A program made the position numbers and the translations under genes. A model generated the notes under the pieces. That model was not told the DNA's origin. It did not search any database and saw only the letters and a list, made by a program, of their open reading frames with translations. DNA of 64,000 nt, from NCBI GenBank assembly GCA_963169105.1, contig OY720640.1, forward strand, positions 115,182,085 through 115,246,084, in the 5' to 3' direction. Shown piece by piece: positions 23,840-35,396 of this stretch (position 1 is the first letter of the stretch; each line of letters opens with the position of its first letter). The DNA comes from Ceriagrion tenellum. Lineage: Eukaryota; Arthropoda; Insecta; Odonata; Coenagrionidae.

Positions 23840-24268
23840 ATGGCGTGGAAAGATAACCTCTTATATGTCATATCAAGTCAACATCATATTATTGGACTAA
23901 AGCCTAGGCTCGCAAGGAGTTATATGGAACTCATCACAAGAAATTATCAAATGATGACACATCTCCAGATCCTGAATATTACAGATTCTCCCACCAGGCG
24001 TTGGTGCGAGGAAGTGGTTGAAATTACTTTACATATTCTATGCAAATGTCCCGCAATACCTAGGACTCAGAACGGGTATCTGGATTCACCATTCTTGGAG
24101 CACAATGAAGTAGGGGTGATTCCTGAAGGGGACCTCCTATCCTGTAGCAAATCTCTTGGACTCAACGAGTAACCACCGATAGGGTGACTGGCACAATGGA
24201 CTAATTTGGTCCAAATGCCCTAGGGGCTCATCAGAGGTTACTTCACCAAAATATTTAATCTAATCTAA
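23840..24268 (+). mobile_element. Jockey-type LINE fragment: ORF2 C-terminus and 3' UTR
   Basis: An open frame of 110 codons (23840-24172, stop TAA-like end at NE) contains SYMELITRNYQMMTHLQILN, then ITDSPTRRWCEEVVEITLHI and LCKCPAIPRT. It ends with DSPFLEHNEVG..PEGDLLS and KSLGL. The C-x2-C-like, H and C spacing in WCEE..LHILCKC is the zinc-knuckle-like C-terminal region that follows RNase H in Jockey and I-type LINEs. The following GGTGACTGGCACAATGGACT, GGTCCAAATGCCCTAGGGG segment and (TAATC)n-like tail at about 24256-24268 are the 3' UTR and tail. The element is 5' truncated. Confidence 0.82.
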
Positions 24269-24270
24269 CA

Positions 24271-24333
24271 TACATCTACATGCTACCCTACATGCCGCTG
24301 CATGGGCGGCTTGAAGGGTAGCATGTAGATGTA
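24271..24333. repeat. Foldback of 19-bp arms made of LINE-E 3' ends
   Basis: TACATCTACATGCTACCCT (24271-24289) is the exact reverse complement of AGGGTAGCATGTAGATGTA (24315-24333). The right half (GCATGGGCGGCTTGAAGGGT, then AGCATGTAGATGTAG) resembles the 3' end of LINE-E at 43760-43801 (GTGGCTCGCGGGGTAGTATG, then TAGATGTAG). The structure thus looks like two LINE-E ends in opposite orientation placed immediately after the Jockey-type tail. Confidence 0.8.
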
Positions 24334-24344
24334 GCATGTAGATA

Positions 24345-24850
24345 GTTAGAGGATGTTAGCCGTGTAAAAATGTGAAAGATTAGGTTTTGGGATGAACGTA
24401 GTTAAGGTCCGATGACTGAACTTCCAAGTCCGTTTCTACGCTTATTTTACGGTAGATAAATGTATCATCTTCAAATAGTTTTAATTTACTGCTAACGCGA
24501 GAAATCAGGTCATTAATATAAACTATGAATAAAAGAGGGCCGATCATGCCTCCTTAAGGAACACTGGATATGACTTCGATCACATCAGAGTTAAAACCAG
24601 CAATAAATGCATTTTTTTCGATCACTGAGAAAGTCTCTTATCCAATTTATTATTTTTTTATTAAGCTTGCATGATTGAAATTTCTATATGAGTTTTTTGC
24701 GAGGAACCTTGTCGAATACCTTCTTGAAATCAAGGAATGTCGCCTCGACTTGCTGCTTCGATTCACCTGATTAAGGTAGGATCCTAAGTAGGGTAAGGTA
24801 GGATTAGGACATAATGAAGGAAGAGCGCAAACAGTGTTTTGCATGATCAG
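24345..24850 (-). mobile_element. CR1-type LINE reverse transcriptase fragment, decayed
   Basis: Read on the minus strand from about 24760, the frame gives QQVEATFLDFKKVFDKVPRK, KLI, a stop, KFQSCKLN, KKIINWIRDFLSDRKK (RT motif A with the catalytic D in FLDF). After a frameshift it gives GFNSDVIEVISSVP, a stop, GGMIGPLLFIVYINDLISRV (motif B region) and LKLFEDDTFIYRK. The last is motif C, in which the usual A before DD is E. Sequence beyond FIYRK continues to about 24365 as TDLEVQSSDLN. In-frame stops replace conserved glutamines, and the copy is truncated at both ends. Minus-strand order A-B-C confirms orientation. Confidence 0.88.
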
Positions 24851-26399
24851 CCCTGACGGAAACCATTCTTACTGCTCTGTTAGAAGTTACGATCATTCGG
24901 GAATATCATAATATTGCTAATGACAATATGTTCGAGGCTCTTGCATGATCTAAGTCATATCAATTAGATGACATATATTCCTGCTTGTAACCAGAATTAT
25001 AATTAAATTAACTGTCACTTTACAGTGGTATCGCCTTATTTGAATGTACATTCGTTTTTTATTCCTGTGGTTGCGATAAACGACTAATGACAAATATTTA
25101 AAGAAAAGATCAGGTTAAAGACCAGATCTTCTTCATCCTTCCTGCGTCCACGAATTTCACAAATCAATGTTTATCTTAGGGGCGAGTGGTTTTAAAAAAA
25201 TCCGTTTTCTACCGTACAATTTCGGTAATGAAAACTTTAGCGATCTAAAAATGTCTTTCCTGGCGTGCTACTCACTCACATAGAGTTGAGACAGCCAGTC
25301 CATAGCGAAACCCGTCCATGTGAAAACAGGCCTATAATGAAATGTTCATCGGTCTTGCTCGCTGAGCAAGAGAGAAATCGTTTTAATTTCGGTTCAATGG
25401 ATGTTATACAATGCTCTCCTCATTATCTCATGGTTCATCACGCTTGCGTCAGCAGTCACTTGTTCCCCGTGATGAATCTCTGGATTGCACCTCAGTAGTA
25501 AACTGCTCTTCCGTGCAAACGGAATCATTTTTCTAATTCTTCGTACAGGTGACTGCCATGGCGTTCATTTCCTGTCTTTCACTCTCTTCAGATTGATTTG
25601 ACATGGAAAATTGGCTTTTTTTCCAGCGTAATGCTTAGTTAAATTTATATGCCCACGTTTTTTAGAAGCTCCAGGGATGTATTCCTGGCAAAAATCGAAA
25701 ATTTTCAGTGGCACGATGCGGCGTACTACGACATGAATATTTGCATTTCAGCATATTAATTCGATTTCTTATTTATTAATACTATGCTGGAGAAGAGTCT
25801 CAGCTTACGTTAACATTGGTTATGCTATATTCAAAATATCTCACATTAATTTGTTTTATGTTTGTAATCTAATTCTTATTTTGGGTTTATGCTAAAGGAT
25901 AGTAAAATGATAATAGTGTATAAATACAAGGAATAATTTGTTCTGCTACGTAAATTAAAGAGACAAATACTCAAATATAAGGGCCTAATCAAAAAGCTCC
26001 CGGATTTTGCGAATCCCCGGGCAACTAGTCCTTTGGTATTCCAAACTTGGTGGCGCTTGGTGCAATGGCGCTCTTTCGAAGAGAAACCTACGAGTAACCG
26101 TTAATTCAATTTGTAAATGATTTCATGTCTTTTTCTTGTCACGGCATTTTATGACGTTTGGGAATTATGTCGTGTTTGGCGTGTTTGATTCTGTGTGAAT
26201 TGGTGGAATCGTTGCTAGAATCCCAGTCCATTGCCTCAGGGCATGATATTTAGTCGTTAAATGTTCCACTGACGAATTGAGGTAGTCCGAGCGAGATAGT
26301 TCCCCAGTTATAATAGAGACTATATTCGAATTATGCATTTTAATTTCACCAGCCTCAGGACTTTTCAATTAAATATTGCATTAATGATGATTCAATTAT
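24851..26399. other. No recognisable gene
   Basis: AT-rich sequence. GGGCCTAATCAAAAAGCTCC at about 25980 has the look of a mariner-type end (TCAAAAAGTTCC-like) but no partner end or transposase was found. Confidence 0.35.
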
Positions 26400-26790
26400 A
26401 TAGTTTTATATGACAGAAATTGTAAGCAATTAAATGAAAATATCTAAAAAGTCTTTAACTTCACTCATTTTTTTTCGCGCGGTTTGTTTGAAACTTCTTC
26501 AAAAGAGAAGGTTTTTTCGTGCTCCCGAAGAATTTGCTGCGGTGACAATATGATTTATTTTTAAATATAGTTGAGAAAACACAGTTGATTTTTTGGCGAT
26601 ATTTAAGTGTTAGAAATTCCTCACTTTGTGAATGACGTCTCTCTTGAGTGCATACACGTACCGTTTCCCATGTAAAAGGGGTGGTATTTTATATCAAATA
26701 TCTCCGAAAGTAATGTGGTAAGAGGTTAAATATTTGGTGTCATTAGAAGCATGAGATCCTTTTCTTTAAAATGAGACAACATTCATCGAT
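26400..26790 (+). repeat. Old dispersed repeat, copy 1 (related to 54400-54790)
   Basis: Ordered, same-orientation similarity to 54400-54790: AAATATCTA..AAGTCTTTAACTCA, GAAGGTTTTTT.GTG.TCC.GAA.AA.TTGCT, TATTTTTAAA.ATAGTTGAG, ACCATTTCCCATATAAAA.G.TGGTATTTT and AGTGAGGTAAG-like. Overall identity looks low (about 60-65 percent), implying an old insertion family. It is non-coding and the family is unknown. Confidence 0.6.
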
Positions 26791-27019
26791 TTCTAAGTAA
26801 AATGATATTTGGTTTAAACTACCTAAAGCAGCTCAAGTTTGTCCTTCATTCAATCAAACAATTTCTCTCCTTACGGTGGTTTATATAATTATCTAATTAT
26901 TTTTACTACAAATTTATTTTGATTATTTTACGGTATATTACCATAAATTGAACTTCAATATCTGGAGCTTGAATGAAAAACTATTATGAGCAATGTTTGC
27001 AGTCGCATCTTACTAAACG

Positions 27020-27900
27020 TTCCCAGTTTATATTTTGATCGAAAGAGCGAGGAATATTACTTCCGACAGAATATGGGGTGTGCAGTGTGGGTTTATTCCT
27101 GGGAGAGGATGTAGTGACCAGTTTTTTGCACTTCAGCAAGTGATAGAAAAATATATTAACGTCCGAAAGAAATTGTACTGTGGGTTTGTCGATTTAGAGA
27201 AGGCATATGACAGAGTAAATAGAAAGAAGTTGTGGAAGGTTTTGAGAGACTATGGAGTGAATGGGCAGTTATTAAATGCTATGATGGCGATGTATGACAA
27301 TAGTAAGGCAAGTGTAAGAGTTAACGGAGTTCTGAGTGATTGGTTTGTAATAAATTGGGGTGTAAAGCAAGGGTGCGTAATTTCTCCATGGCTGTTTAAT
27401 GTATTTATGGATAAATGTGTTAGGGACGCATGTAGTGGTAACGACGGTGCTTTGATTGGAAATGTAAACTTTCGAGTTCTTCTGAATGCGGATGATGCTG
27501 TTTTGATCTCAGACAGTCAACAGGGATTACATAAGCTCCTAGCTAAGTTTTTTGAATCATCGGAGAGAATAAAATTGAAGGTAAATGCGTGCAAGACTAA
27601 AGTAGTAGTTTTTGATAAGGAGAATGGGGAGAATAACTGTATGATGAGGGCGAATGGTGAAGTAATTGAACAAGTGGATGATTTTGTGTACTTAGATAAG
27701 ATGTATGCGAAAGATGGAAGAGTTGATGAGGAGATAAAGAGGCGTGGTAAATGAGGCTAAAGAGGTTTGCAAGGATAGGTCACTATGGAGGAAATTATTG
27801 AAACAGAGTTAGGTGTACAATTATGTATTAATGAGTGAAACATTTTGATTGTGCCTACCCCGAAAGGGAATGGCGTGATGGGTATGTATGTATGTATTAA
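27020..27900 (+). mobile_element. LINE reverse transcriptase fragment with internal deletion and TATG tail
   Basis: A 239-codon open frame (27035-27754) covers the RT palm. It shows CGFIPGRGCSDQFFALQQVI, motif A FVDLEKAYDRVN (about residues 51-62, catalytic D), GVKQGCVISPWLFNVFMD (about 108-125) and motif C NADDAVLI (both catalytic D present). YLDKMYAKDGRVDEEIKRR follows near the end. The frame then stops, but a shifted frame at about 27744-27807 gives VNEAKEVCKDRSLWRKLLKQ and a stop, which is the typical very end of such ORFs. So the region between RT and the C-terminus has been deleted. The 3' UTR CCTACCCCGAAAGGGAATGG leads to a (TATG)n tail at about 27882-27898. The element is 5' truncated and non-autonomous. 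Confidence 0.93.
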
Positions 27901-30900
27901 AGTGGGTTTAATATTTAGCCATCAGTAAATATGAGTGGGCTATTAACAAATCACTATCAATGGCAGATACTTGTTTAAAGTTAGTCGTTCTAACGGTACG
28001 ATAACAGAATCAATATCCTAGAAGAAAAATGTTTTGTATTGTATATCTCCCGCTGAATTTTGTTATGAATCGATATGGCTTGGTGGTGTGAAATTATTTA
28101 TGAATAATAATTTTCTATTCAGCAGACGTTATAAAGTGTTTGGTAATTTTGTTAGTGGTCCTTACTCATTGATGCAGTTCCGCTACTTTCATTACATTTC
28201 CGAAGCATTTTTGAGGATAAAACTCTCCTACTGAGAGAAATAATGAGTAGCCAGTGAATGAGAGCAACCTGGTGTCGGGTATTAACGATAAGGTTTTAAA
28301 TTGGTGGATTCTGTCGAAGGTAAACGCATAAATCACCGCTCAGTAAATCAGATATCTGAGATATAAGAAACGTTTCCGCCCACAAACTAGACCCCATTGA
28401 GGATTGACTATTGGATTAGGATAAAGAAGACGGGGAATTTCTTGGGAAAACATTTTTAAGACGGAAAAGTTGTTGTAAGAGGTTCCGCGAGTTTTTGATG
28501 CATGAATTATCAACACATCTGAAGGTTGGATAATGTTGGGAAAGTCAGAGAGTAGAAGATAGAGAAACACGAGTGTAAAAATGAAAGAGATATCAAGCAC
28601 ACAAATGTAGTGGAATTGGTTGGTGACACATTTTCAGATTAGGGACTTTTTGCTTAAATTTATAAACTCTTTTATTACGCCCATTTCCGACCGATTTCAT
28701 CTCGCGTAATTTATAAGTGAAGTTACGTTTTTCTCCACTCTGAGCTTTGATATTAATACTGTTTATTATGTTGAAATGTGCATAAATATGAACTCGCCGT
28801 ATGAAACAAATTTAATTATCCTTGAAATTGATGCAAGATCTATCAATATGGTTGGAGCAATGTGTAGGTATTAAATGAATATAGATGCATCAGTCCTAAT
28901 GAAATGAAATCCTGACATTTTATTTACGGAGCTATGGCAACGCATACCTATATTTTCGAGATAACATTTGGCCGTGCTTATTAAAACACCAACTTTTGAT
29001 GGCCTTTACCGGCAGCGGAGATCAATTACTTATCTTACAGGTGCATAGTATCATTTATCATCATCATAGGTCGATCTATTCTAAGATTGCAAGACAGCGG
29101 GCTTTCATCCTTCCCTGTTTATTTCCAGTTCTCTTTCTCCTGGTAGTTCTCCTATGTATGTACTTCCCTCTTAAAGTTGTCTATATATATTTATTCTTTG
29201 TCCTTCCCCTTGTGACCTTTTCCTATATTTTTCCTTCCGTAAATTTCTAACTTACCCAATATGTCTATGAGAGTGTACGAGGAATGTATTTTAACTTAAA
29301 TGCTGCTTACCACTTAAATGGTAGCTTATGTTCAAGACGTCACCCAAAAATTCGGGATTTTCATTGAAATTAGAAAATATACTCGCGAAAATATTTGCGT
29401 TGCCAGAGCTTGGGAGTTAAAGAGATGTAATTGAGGGTATAGCTGACTTATTTACTCAACTAAAATGATTTTCAGCCATGATTCAAACCAAAAGACATAT
29501 TTTTCTGGTATTCCACACTCTATGGATTAGGTACCTTGACCGATTCCGACGCTATGCCCACACTATTACTAATAAGAGGTCATCCGCAAGTAATTATCTT
29601 GAGAATGACTGGCGTATATCGTCAAAACTAGTCAAATCACTTTAAATTGTGGAAATAGTGGAGTACATTTCTATTGATTTTATAAGAAGAGGCAACTCTA
29701 TTAATCCCTGATCAACAATAACGTTTAAAATCATATCCTTCATCACATCATGAAATTACCTCTATTTTTCCGCAGGCACCATACATACTACGTTTTGTAG
29801 ATCTGCGTGTAATGCCCAAAATAGCATTTTACTTTATTTTATGAATGCAATAAAACATATCAGACTCTCTCAAATGGACATTGGAGCAATTTAGCAATAT
29901 TAAAGCGATAAGTTGAGCTGATAAAAACATTTCTGCTCTTATAAGTAAGAGGTTTTCATGAGTATTTGAGGTATGCCTCGCTGCAGTTATTATGCCTGCA
30001 GGGCTGACCCAGAGTTTCATTATAGGTCACCTTCTTTCCTCCTAAGTTCTGTTTTCTTTTTTCCTGCTTTTTTGACCGCGGTCATATCGAACCACTTCAA
30101 TATATGGCATTTAATAAAGCGGCTCCCCCAAGCCCCAGGGCAAGGGATCAGCAAACTTTGAGAGCTGGCCAGTGACCGAAGTAAAGGGGATACACGCGGA
30201 ATCTCCTACTTTATATTGGGTTATCACAATAGTTGTGAAGCCTCGATGATTTTACCTCACTGGGTCACCTTTTCCGAAGAATCTCCCAACTAACATTTAA
30301 CCTTAGATATAAAAAGGTCTGAGTCATGTTAAATCGAAGTAAAAAAGTCGAAAAATCTAAATAACAACACATTTTGTGTTCCTTTTCCTTACAGGTGTAA
30401 AGAAGCGCAGGCAGTTCAGCTGTAGGGTTAATTGTTAGGCCTTTGTTTCTCCACTTCGACCATCTCTTTGACTGCCAACATAATTTTGTAAGTATTGAAT
30501 GAGTTAATTTTACCATCACATCGCTCCCTAATTGTGTGCGATCATTTCTTGGTCAATTCCAATCCTTGTCACCGTAGAACTATTGAAAATTTGTAGTTGT
30601 AGAAAATTGTAATGTTTTCGGAGGAGTGAAAACTTACGAAATACGAATAGATTTGCAACAATATTATAATTAATTAATACAATATTATTAATATTAATTA
30701 TATATGCCTTTCCAGTACATTTACGGTCAATACCCGCTTTACTTACATCGTAGAGGTGAAAGCAAAGGATACAGCTGTTGCTATGATTCAGTAGCGAGAT
30801 TTTCAGCTGCATGTTATAATGAATGGTGTAAGTTTCGGGTAACTAACTGGTTCTCGTGATTTCAAATGATTCCACGTCTTTTCTGCGCCAATATTGAAGT

Positions 30901-31213
30901 AAGCCCATATTATATCTTAATGAATAATATAAAACAGAAATTTTGCTGAAATTATTACTTCTTGTGACGCGCAAATGCAGCTATGGCGATTTTACTTCTT
31001 GAAGCATCTCCCAAGGTAACATTACTCAGTGCGTGGAAGTCTTAAACTAAGGCGATGGACTTGGAGGGTTTCAATTTTCAAAATTATTGGCATTTTCCTC
31101 AGTGTCTCCTTATTAATACATGTTTGCGATCACATCCATTTAATTTGGCTTCTAATATACACAATACTTATAAAGAAAATAATAGTTGCTGTATTTTTTG
31201 CAAGGTTCTTAAA
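27901..31213. other. No recognisable gene
   Basis: Over 3 kb of AT-rich sequence. Open frames (for example 28340-28600 minus, 28996-29250 plus, 30528-30812 minus) show no known domain. TCATCATCATAGGTCGATCT near 29061 looks like dispersed repeat sequence but could not be assigned. Confidence 0.4.
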
Positions 31214-31545
31214 TACATCGCATCAAGTCGTCCCCACGGCATTAAAGATGAGTTTTCCCGGTACTGAAAGGGCTTCACATACAGTTTAATCATAAATTTT
31301 TAGAAAAAAATTAATTCATGAAACAAAAAAAAATTAGCTGTATTCATATTGTTTTTTAAAAAGTCAGTGGAACTAACTAATACATCGGATCCAGTCGTCC
31401 CCACGGCATTAAATATGAGTTTTCCCGGTACCGAAAGGACTTCACATACAGTTTAATCATAAATTTTGATGAAAAAAATTAATTTATGAAACAAAAAAAA
31501 TTTAGCTGTATTCATATTGTTTTTTAAAAAGTCAGTGGAACTAAC
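31214..31545 (+). repeat. Tandem duplication, 167-base unit, two copies
   Basis: TACATCGCATCAAGTCGTCC (31214) and TACATCGGATCCAGTCGTCC (31381) begin two copies of the same unit. Each continues with CCACGGCATTAAA.ATGAGT, TTCACATACAGTTTAATCAT, an A-rich run, AGCTGTATTCATATTG and AAAAGTCAGTGGAACTAAC. The copies differ at a handful of positions, so this duplication is older than those at 14141 and 44506. It is non-coding. Confidence 0.93.
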
Positions 31546-31934
31546 GTAAAGCGCATGGTTATATACAGTAACGATTAAATAAAATTTTAAGGGGGAATCA
31601 TTATTGGAGTTTTCGGTTCACCAGTGGTAGTAGTTTTCTCGGTACGGTGATAATAATATCATTTAGGCTGGCTGAGCGGATTAGGAGGAGCTGGCGAGCA
31701 GATGGTCGTTTATGAAATAAAGAAAAAAATTCTGTCAAGTCAAAATGAAAATTAAACGATGGTGCTTAAACTCGCCACGCTACCAGGAGTCCTTAAATAA
31801 TCCGGGAAACATGCATCTTTGACGCTTTTTTCTAATGAAAATAAATCAGTGGCTATTCAGTAAGGTCTTAGGCAACTAAGTGAAGTTGTTAAGGGTTTTT
31901 ATACCTTGCATGCTAGGATCTTAACCTTGCGTAT
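31546..31934. other. No recognisable feature
   Basis: AT-rich sequence between a tandem duplication and a SINE-like stretch. Confidence 0.4.
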
Positions 31935-32160
31935 CGAGTTAGTGTGATAGCTACATTACTGGCTTTATATCAAAAAGGCGTGGGTTTGACTCCTAGCAGC
32001 CATGAGTTATAGCAGAACCTCGATCTCTACTGTTTAATTAGGTGGAAATAACTTCGAGTGCAGTAATCAATCCATATGAAGGAGTGTTGACTTGTGAGTC
32101 CCTTTCTTTAGTAGCACGCCAAACCCGATATTAGGTTTTTCTCCATTCCATTATGTTATT
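31935..32160 (+). mobile_element. Candidate tRNA-derived SINE relic
   Basis: AGTTAGTGTGATAGCTACAT (31937-31956) followed by GTGGGTTTGACTCCTAGCAG (31981-32000) has the spacing of pol III A and B boxes (B box close to GGTTCGANTCC). The downstream body runs to about 32160 (CACGCCAAACCCGATATTAG, then GGTTTTTCTCCATTCC). No target duplication could be found, so the boundaries are approximate. Confidence 0.5.
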
Positions 32161-34477
32161 CTATTAATCGTTCCCTTAACTTCCTAGCCACCTATTTTAA
32201 TTGGCATCACTGGCCGGAGTTATCATTGGCAATCTTTAATTACTATCATTATTCATAGCAGCACTTTCATGGCTGATGTCCTATTCCCCACTGTCACACG
32301 CTCTTGCGAAGACTCCACTGATATAGTGTAGCTATAGATTGGTACGTGAATTACGATTGGGGTACAGTACATGTAAAGTGAAAAATTGAATGAATCTTGG
32401 TAGCTTTATGCGTGTTCAAGTGGAAAAAACTGGGTAGAACAGTGGCAGCATTATTTATTATGATGAATATCAATAGAAAAATCGAAAAATAATATTCATG
32501 ATAAATTTTCTTTATTGAAAATATATTATCTAAGATAAGAAACTGCGTTTAAAACATAATTATGTTGTCTTTAAGTCAATTTTTTAATTTTTTCATTTAT
32601 CTTTTCTCTTAAGAATGAAGTAATTAATTTATTTAAAAGTTTCAGAGTACAGGCAATTAAACAAATATTCGTCTATGATAATATTTCCAGACGTATGTTT
32701 AGTTTGTTGTTCTTAATGTTTTTATATACGTTTACTTCATAAACAGTCTTTAAGACCGTTTACAACAGTATTATTAACTAAATAATTTTTTTCCTGATTG
32801 ACTAAACAAACAAAATACTGTGATTACATCTAAGTAAACAATATATATGTGACTATTCATAAGAATAATCTTGCTAGCAGCGTCTTACTGAGGATACCAA
32901 GGTGTTCCTTGAAAAAGGGAGGTCATGACTACGATACTTAAGGTAGATGAAAGGATTCAGTGGTAGAAGGATATTTTGAAAAGGACAAATGGGACTTGTA
33001 TGTATGATGAGGACTCTTTTTGATGTAAGTAGGAAAATATATTAAATGGGTTACCTACCAGCTTATGGTATTTCTTTGATAGTATTTATCTTTAAATAAA
33101 TTATCATCTATGGTGTAATAAACGTCTTACGGTGTTAAGAATTAACACTTTTGCTACGAGGGAAGGAGTGAATTAATTCCGTAGTACTGAACAACTAAAA
33201 TAACTACCACACATTTAGATGCTTTAAGAAATTATCCCGAGTGACGCCAATGAAGGAAACAACCCCTGATTTAGACATTGACTTTTCGTATCATTCTTCA
33301 ATTTTTTTCGATAAATTTTTCCCAATCTTCATAGCAAAGGATACATTGTTCCTCCTTCCGTGCCTTGCTCAATTGCGCATGATTACTACCTCTTTTCTGA
33401 AAGCTCATGTTATCGTCAGCTGTCTTCTTTATAGGGCTAGTGTCTCTATCCTCATAGAAGAGCCATGCCTACTCTAACTTTTATTCACCCCCTCGCTAAT
33501 AACAATTTCCACCGTTTTAAAGTTGCTTATCCTCTTTAACATTTCTCAATTCACGCTCATTTTCCAGAGTTCCTTCCTAAAGCGACAAACTAATTCGATT
33601 TGTCGACGACCAAATTACGTCACCCCAGACCGAAATATTTTTCATCTTGGGTTCACTTTTTTATCCTTCTTTCCCATCGTTAATCATATTAAACTAATTA
33701 CTGAAAAACATTTCCGCGTCATATAGTTGGAGTTCCATATTATACCCTATTCTACAAAGCCAAATCATGATTAGTTTCCCTTTATTCTTGTAGCTCATTT
33801 CTCAAGTTTGAGAAAAGATATCACAAAAGTGTATAATACTGGCTGGGGCTGTATGTCACTTTTTTCACTGATGACCTCTGAATTGAATTTTGACGTGATA
33901 AGACAAATGGTACTGTAATGATGAAAAATTGTTTGTTTATTCTCTAGCAAGTATCTCAGGTTTTGCTCCCCCTACGTTGATCTTCAAACGAGTAACGTTA
34001 TTAGACATTTTCATGTATGAACAAGGCAGGTTCAGGTTCAATGGTCGGCTAGTTGCTGCTTTAAAATCAAATAATACAGCATTGACGGCAGACAGATTCC
34101 TCGCGATAATTTCGGAATCTTAAAGAACAAAAAATGGAAAAGAGAAGCAATTGGCGAACAAATATCTATTGATTTTAGACCCATGAATAAGTTAGAGGGG
34201 ATTCACTACAGATTGTTCACTAGTTCTTCCACTGCTGCTTTCCTTGCTGGGATTAATGAAATCATATTCTTGTATGAAACGTGTCAGTCCTTGATACCCT
34301 TCCAGAAATATTAATCTCGGTTTCGTTTCTGGTAGCTGGATGAACTTCTATCTTAGTTTAGTTCATAAATTAGGTACCTTATTTTTTCCTCAAAACGATT
34401 ATTATGCAGCTGTGGAGGGTATTTTCTAGCTTCATCAAGTTCTTGGAGTGTGAAATCTGTGATTGGCAGGATACTTG
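32161..34477. other. No recognisable gene
   Basis: AT-rich sequence. Short open frames on both strands carry no known motif. Confidence 0.45.
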
Positions 34478-34606
34478 ATTTTGTTTGTGGTCTACAGCCG
34501 GAATCAAGATGCGATAAGAGGTGACAGAAAATATCTACTAAGTATTTCTGGATAATTTATTAGGATGAACTCGATTTCAGCAGATATGCCTCGCAATCTG
34601 AGTGGG
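34478..34606 (+). repeat. Left arm of a perfect 129-base inverted repeat
   Basis: From ATTTTGTTTGTGGTCTACAG to CCTCGCAATCTGAGTGGG. It is the exact reverse complement of 34830-34958 (x pairs with 69436 minus x), with no mismatch seen. No terminal motif of a known transposon family was recognised. Confidence 0.96.
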
Positions 34607-34829
34607 TGCGCTGTATGCTTCAAAAATATTTTGAAAATACACTCCTGTTTCTACTAACAGGCCTACAATACTATCGCGTTATTCAGCGTAGACATACAAT
34701 TCATTTCAGTTAAGAGAGATAAACTTCCTGTGAACCTCATTACGCATAGTCAAAGGTAGCAGCTATTTTTTTTGAAGAATTTATCTATAAAATGTAAGAA
34801 AACACGTTTTTTACATAAAGTTTATCAGG
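34607..34829. other. Spacer of the inverted repeat
   Basis: The 223-base AT-rich spacer between two perfect 129-base arms contains no open frame of note. Confidence 0.9.
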
Positions 34830-34958
34830 CCCACTCAGATTGCGAGGCATATCTGCTGAAATCGAGTTCATCCTAATAAATTATCCAGAAATACTTAGTA
34901 GATATTTTCTGTCACCTCTTATCGCATCTTGATTCCGGCTGTAGACCACAAACAAAAT
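34830..34958 (-). repeat. Right arm of the perfect 129-base inverted repeat
   Basis: From CCCACTCAGATTGCGAGGCA to CTGTAGACCACAAACAAAAT. It is the exact reverse complement of 34478-34606. Because no change has accumulated in either arm, the inverted duplication is recent or is maintained by gene conversion. Confidence 0.96.
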
Positions 34959-35396
34959 GAGCACAAACAATTGTGTGTTCTCCGAATTTTCTGATAACAT
35001 GCATCCACCACCCTTATGATGAACATTGTAACTAGAATGATTGCAACAAAATCAATTAGATCGAACGCAAATGCCCTCCCTTGACTTATTCTCTCGGATT
35101 CTTTTGATTACTCCCTCGAACGGACAATATATTTCCAGTCGACGCGAGTATCAACGCGATTGCAACAAACCACCATTGGGCTTTAGGGAGAGGGTTAACT
35201 GTTCGAAGAGAATAGGGGTATTCTTAGGGCAAGTCTTCTTTTCCTCTCCTGCTAGGGAGGAGTATGTTTGGGAAGAGATAGAAGTGGGAGGGGCAAGTGG
35301 AGAGATGCAGAACTGAAGAGCCGTGGGAAGTTCTCCATTATTGTTGGACATAAAAACCCCAACGACGAAATGCTGACTGCATTCAATTAAACGGGG
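34959..35396. other. No recognisable feature
   Basis: Transitional sequence leading into a C-rich island. Part of the 187-codon minus-strand open frame (35151-35714) lies here; it has no recognisable domain. Confidence 0.4.

Noticed and set aside
25978..26100. CCTAATCAAAAAGCTCCCGG as a mariner-type end
   Set aside because: Looks similar to mariner termini, but downstream frames show no transposase and no second end is visible.
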